From contig CM043947.1 of NCBI GenBank assembly GCA_014529385.2, positions 103,040,811 through 103,104,810 of the forward strand: a stretch of 64,000 nucleotides of DNA. Reading direction: 5' to 3'. This document shows, in pieces, positions 36,531-45,810 of the stretch. Numbering within the stretch: the first letter of the stretch is position 1; each line of letters begins with the position of its first letter. Below the pieces are notes generated by a model, which had not been told where the DNA came from, did no database searches, and saw only the letters and a list, made by a program, of their open reading frames with translations. Origin of the DNA: Adiantum capillus-veneris (Eukaryota > Streptophyta > Polypodiopsida > Polypodiales > Pteridaceae). Position numbers and translations under genes: made by a program.

Positions 36531-37548
36531 GCATAGCCTGTCAAAGAATTTTTTGAAGATCGATTAATTAAAAAATTATGATTTAGCCTGGAAGAGCATC
36601 ATTGCTTTAACACTTTTCAGTTTAACAAATTGTAAAATTTCTTTCAAAATAAAACCAAAGTAATCTAAACTAACATAATATAGCGGAAGGGGGAGCCCTT
36701 TACATGTGTTGAAATTTGCGACATGAAGGCTAAACTCCAAAATTGAGAGAAGCCCCCGTGCACGTGATAAAGAGGGAGAGAGAAAGAGAGAGGGAGGCCG
36801 CCAAAGGCGGCCAGCCTTACTAGTAGTGATGAATCCTAACCTCCACAATCAATCTCTTTATGGCTCGATCCAAGCAATAATTACCCATTAAATTCAAAAA
36901 CCAATCACTGATTTTCTCACTGAAAAAAAAGAAACTTGTTGAGCCAAAAGCCTTTTTGGACTCTCTGCAGCCACATGCCACCACGTGGCACAATAAAAAA
37001 TAATTTATTTTTAACTTGGTGAGCCCAAGGTACTCTTTTCTAATAAGGCCAGGGTATTGAGCCACTTGGCTCAATCGTGACCATAGAACATAACATCGAT
37101 CTTTAATCCAATAAACGCCTGCAAGACAAGGCCCGATAGCCCAACTTTTTAGCTCGTGTTGCTGTAATAAACAAGGTTGCTATAGAAAGCAGTGTTAGAG
37201 ACATCTGCTCCAATCTCGCACCCTAGAAACCATTTGCAGACACCATCAATAGCAATAACCATCACCCCTCTTTGCAACAACTCCACATAGCCGCATAAGA
37301 AGATTTACAGAGATTACTGTCACCATCATCTTGCAGATGCAATGAGACGGCTTTGGATAAATTGCAAGCACCCATCTGCAAGATGGTGCTTAATTGAAGT
37401 CCCAAGAAGCAGCTGAGGGTTACTCAAATGATAGAAATTCTTTTGGCGATTCATGAAAGTGCCCTTGAAATGTAATATGTATGGCTAAGAAATTCATACT
37501 AAACAAAATAAAGATTGAACGTGACAACTGCTTAAGTATCTTTAAAAG
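36530..37548. other. No recognised gene
   Basis: A short perfect palindrome GGCCGCCAAAGGCGGCC lies at about 36,796-36,812. ORFs here are short and without recognisable content. Confidence 0.5.
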
Positions 37549-37911
37549 CTAAGGCCCATGTCACACTCGGACACCCCCGTCCCTTTTCTTTTTCAGTTGT
37601 GGGCGGCCTCACAGTGTCACACTAGACTTAGAAATAAATTTTGACATGCTTTGGCAACAAATGGTGATAATCCAGGTGGTTGACTTCGCACCTTCGACAA
37701 TGAGTGCCACAGCTCATCACTTGTCAAGAGCTTTCGAGTGTCTACTTTTCGAGCATGGCCGTGCAAAGTGAAAGTTGGACGGGCTGGGGAGGCCGTCCCT
37801 CTCTGACAAGTTGTGCAGGCCATCTTTGCCTTTTTGCGCAGCCAATGAGCGCTCGCCACTTCAGTTGGGTCCCGTTTTGTGTGTCCCAGTGTGACATGGA
37901 CCTAAGAAGAA
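37549..37911. mobile_element. Small terminal-inverted-repeat element (MITE-like)
   Basis: The ends are inverted copies of one another: left AAGGCCCATGTCACACTCGG, right (reversed) TTAGGTCCATGTCACACTGG, about 23 bp with three mismatches. The element is about 360 bp and has no coding capacity of its own; a minus-strand ORF inside is unremarkable. Its right end touches the start of the cactin-like sequence, so it may have inserted in that pseudogene. Superfamily is undetermined. Confidence 0.6.
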
Positions 37912-39060
37912 GCGTCTGCTAGATACTGAAAAGGTCAAAAACATAAGAGAGGAGAGAGAAATTGAGAAGAGTGGAGATGGCCATGCTTGCAAGAGAGCGG
38001 GCAACTAGAGCTGAGTACCTGCAAGACTTGGAGAAAAGGAGGAGGACTTTCACTTCTAGTAGGTAGAGCAAAGTCCGATATGAGATTATATGATTCAAAG
38101 ATGGCAGGGAAAAGCCTATTGATATTCTTTCAAAATATCTAAACCTTTCAGATGATTTTGATGTGGAGATTGATGAGCCATACAAGATATATAAGGGTCT
38201 TATAGAGAAAGAGATGGAAGAACTAAGGCATGATATCCAAATGCACTTGGACCTTGACCGTGCAACTGCAGCACACATTGAACTCTAGGAGGCCATGACG
38301 ATGGTTTGTGACTGCGAAATTTCAGAAGCTCGAAGAAGACATGCTCTTGTTAAAGGAGAGGAGCCCCCTCCAGAGCTGGTTGGAGAAGAAAGGGGGACTG
38401 CATGACAGTGTTGAAGGAAAAGTGAAAACACTATTGTACGGGAAGACCTACAAAGAGTTGAAACGTCTACAAGACAACGTATAGATGGACATGAAGTCTG
38501 GCACAACAAAGGTTGTGGAGTATTGGGAGGGTGTCTTAAAGAGACTGCATATATATAAAGCAAGGCTTGGCTTAAAGAGAGACATGCAGATTTGTTATGG
38601 CAACATTTGAATAGGTTTGAAGAAATGGAGGAAGAGGAAGCAGAATCTCCATATGCAGCTGATGTGGCTAGTCGTGTGAGGTGGATCAAATTCTAGATCA
38701 AGAGTCTGAAGAATTGCCACCAGAAGTTGCTGCTGTGGAATTCGACGGCAAGGAGGATTTGGAGGATGAGCCTGGTTCCTTCTCTCTGGTGGAGTTGGTA
38801 CATACTTTTGAAGGAGATGAAGCTATTGAACCAGAGGCTGATAAAGCAGACTTGGATTGCAAGCGAGCAGAGGTATTAGAAGATCAACAACATAGGGTTG
38901 CAAGACGCTGCAACGGGTTTTGTTGTTGAAGCGGATGATGATAGTGCAGAGCTGATGATGCTATCCTTGACTTGGGTGTGGAAGTTAATTTTAATCTAGA
39001 GTTGAGGGTTTATTGGTGGCATGACAAATATCGACCCAAGAAATCCAAGTATTTACTTGG
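37908..39060 (+). pseudogene. Retroposed cactin pseudogene
   Basis: Plus-strand reading in three frames with stops gives TEKVKNIREERE, EMAMLARERATRAEYLQDLE, EKPIDILSKYLNLSDDFDVE, MEELRHDIQMHLDLDRATAA and VVEYWEGVLKRLHIYKARLG-like text. Near 38,980-39,050 it gives LELRVYWWHDKYRPKKSKY. These are the central and C-terminal blocks of cactin, a conserved spliceosome-associated protein. About 1.15 kb matches without introns, so a processed (retroposed) copy is likely. The N-terminus and the last part of the C-terminal domain are missing. It is not functional. Confidence 0.85.
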
Positions 39061-41547
39061 TGAGCCTAATATGTTGTTGGGCTTCCTTGACAGTACATAC
39101 GGCCCCTTGGCATGATCTAAGCCATTGCTTTTCACTCAAGGTGGATGGCCTTAGTTATGCATGAACAACATGAAAAAAACAACGTTGCTGCTCAAAAAGC
39201 AATAAAAAAAGCAACCAGCACAGTCCTGAAAAAAGCTGTAAGCACGATGAGCTAAAAATTGAGCTAAAAATTGTTGCATAACAGTTTCAACCTCATTGCA
39301 CGCTCTATTGCACCTCAGCTCCGGCTTCTCAACAACCATCAGATGGTGGCTCCATGATCCTATGATACGCTCTGCTTTGCTGATGATTTTGTGAAAAGAG
39401 ATCAAGAGATATGGGTTAAGGAAATCTCAAAGTTTCTTTTGACATGGGCATGGCGATCTTTCCAAGCTCCTGATCCTCTATTGTACTCTGCTTTGCCATC
39501 AGCACTTTGCTCACACACATTCAATACACCTCTCACCATCTCTTCTTTTACAAGTACACACACAAGTAGATAGAGAAGTCTTGTGATTAATCATGTATGT
39601 TGTACTCTGCTTTGCCATTCGGCCTTGTGATTAAGCCTCCATGTAGCGACAATCCCAATCAGCTTGATCTGCGACATTCTCAGTTAGCTTGATCTCAGCC
39701 AGCCAACCTCGTCGCCCTCATATAATGGTTTGCAACAATCTCAGCTAGTCAAGAAATGGTGACGATGACAACGATCTTGGCAAATTGTCAAGTGTGGAGG
39801 ACTACGAAGCCTTGCTACGTCATGTCCTTCCACCTACGGTAACCTTGACAACAATTGCTAGACCAACTTATGCAGTCGTGAGGCATGGGTAGAAGACGCG
39901 AAAGGCAAGAGAAGGCCAAGGCCAAGGCGATAGGGAGAGCAAGAGGTGAGAGAGCCACGCAGCCTATGCTGCCAATCCCTGAAAGGCTTTGGAATTTGGA
40001 GGACCTTCATTAGAGTTGTAAGTGGTTGTCTATGCAAGGAAAGGCCAAGGCGAGGACGAAAGGGCGAGAAATACATGAGAGAGCGAGAGGCTAAGGAACG
40101 AGGAAGAGGTGAGAGGGCAAGAGGGAGAGAGAGAGAGAGGTGAGAGGGTGAGCTACACACGACGAGGATGGAGGGGGTGGTGGTGGAATGGGTGTTTGAC
40201 ACTAGTGATGACGCAGCTTGTATTGCCGATGCATGAAAGGCTTTGGACTCTGAAGATCATTCACTAGTAAAGCACTTCATTTCTTATTGCAGTCCAACGA
40301 TGTTTTATCCATTTGCTTGTTTTAGAATGTATATGCCTCTCAAAATCATGTTTGTTTAATCATTCATTGTTACAACATTGTAGAGCAAGGCCCACCAAGC
40401 AAGACTAGCTAGAATATAAAATATATCCCTTAGTACCATTGCATTTAGATAAATGTTGGCTCGGATACCAAAACTTAGGGCCCTCGTGCAAAGTAACCAA
40501 TACAAGTCTTAAGACCACAAAGGAATCAATACGCTCTAGCTCAATGGAGACCACGCGGCTTAACAACCACAAGCTTGTCGAGGGCGCTTGCACCGCACCC
40601 AGTTGATGTATAGATCTAACAAAAAATCAACCCGTTAAAACCTTGCAAAACTCAGCCCTGCTGTATATAGCGTGATCTGAACTGCAACCCATTGTAGCGG
40701 ATAAAACACATCACAAAGGAGTGTAAGAGAGTATATCTCCGTCTACCCAAACTTGCTCATAAAAAGTTGTAATAAATCAACCTTGCTACTGGACTGTACT
40801 CAGTCAAAAAATAGACCACAACAAGCCCACTATGAGTGCTAGTGAACAGACAAGCTAACTTTCCCTGATCAAATTTTAATTGAATACAAGCATTCATAAC
40901 TCTTTATGTAGTAGGTCTTTGACATAGAACATAATGTTAGATCTACCTCTCTTTACTTATTACGCTTAATCGATATCCTACACTTCTATATTTGTCTTAC
41001 TACGTATTTTGTGTCTGACGGAGAGGACATATGCTCACAACATTGGACATTTCAATTGCACAAGCATGACTCCAGCTCGACAATATTACAAGGTTTGTTA
41101 TCTACATCCAATTCCCTATGCGTATGTATTTGCTTGGCGCACGACATAAACGCTATGGGACAAGGCACGACTTCCGTTTCTTATCATTTTTGGACAAACC
41201 ACAATGCCAGCTCTCCACCATATTGTTGTATGGTACTCCTGCATGGCGTGCACCATATGCTTCACACTTTCAATCTGTGACATTTCATTACAAGACGATA
41301 TGTTTCACTATTCACATTGCTTGTTGGAAGCTTGACTCAAATATCGGCATGTAGATTGGACAATCAAAAAGCACCAATATAGGATTGCAGTTTAGTAAAG
41401 TAAAATTTCTTGTTGCGGTTCATTGACGCTTTACCATTTTCTTGTTTCTTTGGAGCCACGCTGGTAATAAAAATAGCGCTCAAGCTAATTTGTCGACAAT
41501 ACCAGTGTAAATAGACTTGAGAATAGACGAGAGCAAGGACCACAAGG

Positions 41548-41587
<40 letters not shown>

Positions 41588-42900
41588 AGTGTCGTCGTTG
41601 ACAACTTAGCGACGGTCTTGTTTACTTTATAGCTTAACTAGTGCGGCCGACCGTCTTCGACGGCCTTTCTCTCTCTCTTTTTATCGTGCACAGAGGACTT
41701 TTGGACTCTAGCCTTCAACTCGCAGCTCTGGACACGTGTAAAGGGCACTCTCACTTCCTTTATAAAATACATATACATATAGATTTGTGTATATCATGTT
41801 ACGTCGTCTATAGATGTTCTATAGCTACGCCCACCAAGCAAGACAAGTTCTATTTTGAGCCGCCCTTTGGGAATAAATGAACGCATCACAGACACGACTG
41901 GAACTCTAATGCTCGCGCGAAGGAGCAGGGCTCGCGACCTCTGAGAAACTTTCCCGCGTAGAGCTCTCTCTCTCTCTCTCTCTCTCTCTCTACACAAAGT
42001 CGCGTTGAAGTTTCCCGCAGACTGGAGTGTTGTGAAGTATTTTAACTTTTGACCATCTGTCCGTGCTGCTGTGCGCTGCAGAGCAGCCAGGGAGGAGGTT
42101 GCAGGAGAGGGCGAAGCAGAGGCGGCTGTCGGTGAGGTCACTGCAGGTGCGCCCAGGGGAGCAAAATGCAAAACCTATAAACGTCGCGTGGCGGAAAAAA
42201 CCTTGGTACGAATTTAAAAATTCCAGATTCGTCAGGGTCAAACTGCGGCGGGCATGATACGTACACGAGGACCAACTCCGTAAACCACTGGGATTCACAC
42301 TGCCACAGCATTTGGCTCGCGGAAGTAAAATATAAACATACTCAAGATAAGACAATGTTTCCACCTATTCTACAGTGCAAGAGTACTGCAACACCCACTT
42401 TTCTAAGGGTCATTACTCAAGGACACCAATTTATATAACAAGGATTTCTCATTTCAGCCAAAACATTTACATTACTGATGCTTTATGTGAGCACTATTCA
42501 AAACTTCCTTGCCTTCTCCACATCCTTATTTTTCCCACTCATCTTTTCATGTTCTCTTCTTGTCACGATAGCCTTCAAGAAAGTCCATATACATAGACTT
42601 TGGCTTAGCATGCTTTAATCTTTGTCCCAACCAATCCTGGCCAAAGCTCTAGAAAACCTCCCAACTCGAATCAGTTGTCTCCATGGGTACGATTCATCCA
42701 GTCCTCTAACTCAATTTGAGGTCACATATAATGACATGTATTCCCTATGACTATATGAGCATTGACCATTGCCATGGCCATTAGATCATCTATGCACATG
42801 TCCTTCACCAACTCATAAATCATTGGTTCCTACAACAGATTGGGTTACTAAGAGGTTTGGACACACTTGGCACAATGTTTGAGTGAAGATATAAAGTAGA
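39061..42900. other. No recognised gene
   Basis: A 50-bp phrase with GAAAGGCTTTGGA is repeated at about 39,962-40,012 and 40,213-40,265, with GA-rich sequence between. (CT)n runs lie at 41,549-41,583 and 41,966-41,992. A GC-richer stretch at 42,040-42,260 has ORFs on both strands but no domain. A primer-site-like TTTGGTATCCGAGCC (minus, 40,458-40,473) hints at an old copia LTR end. Confidence 0.4.
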
Positions 42901-42929
42901 TCCTTGCATAATGTTTGTCTTACTCTAGT

Positions 42930-43160
42930 GGTTACTCAACCTGGCCCCCCAAAGGGGACTAAGCCGAAAGCTTTGGAAGAACTTTGAGCTTGTCACAAGG
43001 AAAAGCCTTTGTGAAAAGCTCAACAAGGGTAGGCACATAAGCAAAGCTAACCTCTCCTACAGAGATTCTCTCCTAAACACAATAATAATGCACCTCAACG
43101 TGCTTTGTGTAAGCATGAAACACTAGGTTTCTTGCAATTGCTAAACTTTAAACACTCTAG
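42930..43160 (-). pseudogene. Ty1/copia RNase H relic
   Basis: Minus-strand reading gives NLVFHAYTKHVEVHYYCV, a stop, ERISVGEVSFAYVPTLVELF and TKAFPCDKLKVLPKLSA. This is the 'NPVFHaRTKHIEvHYHfVRE...G.i...yv.T.eQlADifTKaL' end of copia pol. The preceding RT region is not seen. Confidence 0.8.
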
Positions 43161-43359
43161 CTCTCAGTGAAGATAGTGGTGGCAAAATCTAATCATTAGA
43201 CTCAATTCATAAGACATCTGTGCCAAACATGCTCAACTGTAGCTATAAAAGTTCCTTGTACCTAGCCAACATATGGAAGTGGCCATTGTAGGTTTCTTGT
43301 TGCTCAACCAAGTTATGCATGAGCTTGCAAGCATGAAACAAATACCAGCCGTTGCACAT

Positions 43360-43767
43360 AGGACCGCGCGCCTTGAGCGTAGGAAATGCAAACATTGTAT
43401 ACCAGGGATTACAATTGTGGTGCACCTGTGAGAGAGTAGTTAACTTGTTGTGCGCTCTTGACCACCTCAACATATCCTACCATGGATATTTGTAGTCATA
43501 ACTTCTTCGACATGAAAAATTGCATCATTGAATACATGCATTGGAAACATGAAGATATAGATTACGAGTATCAGGATTTGCCAGCAGCCTATGATGACAA
43601 AAGAAGGAACTATTTAGCTCAGCCTATTAGCTTTGGAGTCTTGGCATTGTTTGAACAACCATCTCTCACCATCTGCTTGGAGAATTCCTTCATTCTAGAA
43701 GAGACATTGTATCATCAATGATTTGTATACATCTTTGGTAGCACATTTGGTCCACACCATCTACATC
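43360..43767 (+). repeat. Dispersed repeat, left half split by the large transposon
   Basis: This stretch (CCTTGAGCGTAGGAAATGC ... GTAGCACATTTGGTCCACAC) matches 56,605-56,965 in the same order. Its continuation resumes at 55,629 beyond the 11.86-kb insertion (TCTTAGCAATCGGTAGCC), as at 56,973 in the uninterrupted copy. Confidence 0.85.
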
Positions 43768-43800
43768 CATTAGGAAATTTCAGAGGTCATTTGGAGGGCC
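43768..43800 (+). repeat. Left terminal inverted repeat of the transposon
   Basis: It begins CATTAGGAAATTTCAGAGG and ends TTTGGAGGGCC. The reverse complement of 55,596-55,628 is identical except for G in place of A at position 15. Confidence 0.9.
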
Positions 43801-44121
43801 ATATGAAGAGAGAGAAAAATAGAGCGCGTCCAATGAGCATGAAGGCTACGTTACGTAGGAAAGTACGTGGAAAGACTCAAAAAATAGGAAAATAGCATAA
43901 AACTTTCACGAAACTAGGATTGTAGCATAGTAATTTCCTTCCTTTTACCGATCTTTTAGGTGCTTGCATGTGGTCCCACTTCTGATATTCTCTTATGGTC
44001 ATTAACGTACTGGAGGGTGACCATTAAGCCCGCACAAGATATTGGAATTCTAAAACACTTTCCCTCCATTAGAATGCTTTCAAAGTGAATCTCCTTCCAC
44101 TAAAGCTTTTCTCTGAGAGTT
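43801..44121. other. Left subterminal region, promoter side of gene A
   Basis: Non-coding. It contains the short palindrome CTACGTTACGTAG near 43,847 and a GCGCGTCC motif at about 43,824. No clear TATA box was identified. Confidence 0.4.
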
Positions 44122-45542
44122 ATGGCGTCCACGTCTTCTCGCCCAAGAGCCTCCAGGTGTTTACTGTCTCTCACACCAACAACCAACAACTGCACTTTGC
44201 CTAGAAGGCCAAGTAGTAGCATATCCTCAATTACAATACCAGCTTCAATAAGTGCAGAGAACCAATGGGTTGGACAAAGGATAAACAAAGGTTCATGGGT
44301 CCTCATGCAACCAAGAAGACCCAAGAGGTCTAGTGGTATCAACGTTTACCGCTCAGCATGGAAGGCCAGGGTGTTGGATTTCAAAGTTGAAATCGGCAAA
44401 AGATCTGTAAAGGAAGTTCTTGTTCAGCATGTGTTTACCCATCCAGAGGTGATAGCAAACGGTGGAAATGTATCAGATATACATCAACCACGTTGCAATT
44501 GTAAGTACTCTTGACATGTGAACTTACTGATACTCTCATTATAACTTTTCTTATATATTTTGCAATGTTTCTCCCGCTTGTTATGAGTAATGTCTCCATT
44601 CTTCACAGCTCAATTACATTAGATTTGTCATTTGTACTTATTGATACTCTTAGTTTAACTCTTCTTATATATATTGCAGATGTTTATCCCTCTTCTTATG
44701 AGCAATGGGAACCTGTGGAGTGCATAATAGGCCTCTTCCATGTTGTTCATGCCCACATTGGTTCTCTACAGTACTCAGAGAGGAGCAGCAAAAGACTGGC
44801 TGATGAGGGAATCTTTTTTTATGACCACTTTTACCAACTCAGCTCAGGGAATAAGAATGGCATGTTGGTGAAAGTGCCTCTACCAACCGATTGGAACACT
44901 GTGGACTGGCCAGTTCCCGAGGAAACAATGGTGGAGGCAATGCGAAGTAAGCTCTACAAGGATATACAAAGGTCTCTACGTAGCTCTATTCCTACCAAAC
45001 TGGTTAGAATTGCAAACTTTTGTCCTGTTGCACTCTTCATAGAGCTGTTTCATAGCTACAACATCCGAGTTACAAAAACTATGTTCATGTGCAAGTCATT
45101 TCAGCAGTCATCCTGTGACAAACTTCTTGACAAAGGATGGTATGCAAAGGAAGAGATTGGTTTACGGTGCGAGGTCGCGCTTGATACTCTAGTTGTCAAG
45201 TACATGATTGCAAGCCAATCACTGTTACTCTCATTTTGGTATATGCGATCACAAATGTTAAACGGTAAGTACATTCCTATGGACCAGGTTTCTGCAGGTT
45301 TGGAAGATAATCCTACTGTGGATGTGGAAGTGATTGATAAAGAGCATGGCCTACTATTGGTGGTTACAATAAGGCAGCTATGCAGTCTTCAGCATTTGCG
45401 AAATGACATCATTGAAGAGTCAATGGACAAGGACCTATCAGATTTTTCCTTTTTCTTAGCTGGACGTAAGGTGATGCGGCGAAGGGAAAAAGATATTTTG
45501 TGCAAAGAGTTGGATGGTCGGGTTGAAGTAGTGTCAATGTAA
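44122..45542 (+). CDS. Gene A: unknown transposon protein, 413 residues
   Basis: Exon 1 is 44,122-44,500 and exon 2 is 44,680-45,542. The donor AATT/GTAAGT and acceptor ATTGCAG/ATG join in frame (phase 1) to give 413 residues. The first 60 residues are Ser/Thr/Arg/Pro-rich and probably disordered or a targeting tail. The rest is folded-looking: WKARVLDFKVEIGKRSVKEV, YEQWEPVECIIGLFHVVHAH, WPVPEETMVEAMRSKLYKDI and CEVALDTLVVKYMIASQSLL. I recognise no family. The gene ends 269 bp from the end of gene B, transcribed towards it. Being open, spliced and inside the terminal repeats, it is likely an element gene, possibly a DNA-binding accessory of the TnpA kind; that role is a guess. Confidence 0.7.

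Positions 45543-45810
<268 letters not shown>

Noticed and set aside
36796-36812. Short perfect palindrome GGCCGCCAAAGGCGGCC
   Set aside because: Single occurrence with no context; a chance palindrome in a GC-rich patch is sufficient.
39858-40202. 114-codon minus-strand ORF rich in Ser/Leu/Pro
   Set aside because: It mirrors a GA-rich tandemly duplicated stretch and has low complexity.
40458-40473. Primer-binding-site-like TTTGGTATCCGAGCC on the minus strand
   Set aside because: No LTR end in CA precedes it and no second LTR or internal domain was found; too little to call an element.
41794-42364. Overlapping minus-strand ORFs in a GC-richer patch
   Set aside because: They cross a CT repeat and differ in frame without any recognisable domain. 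A host first exon is possible, but nothing supports it.
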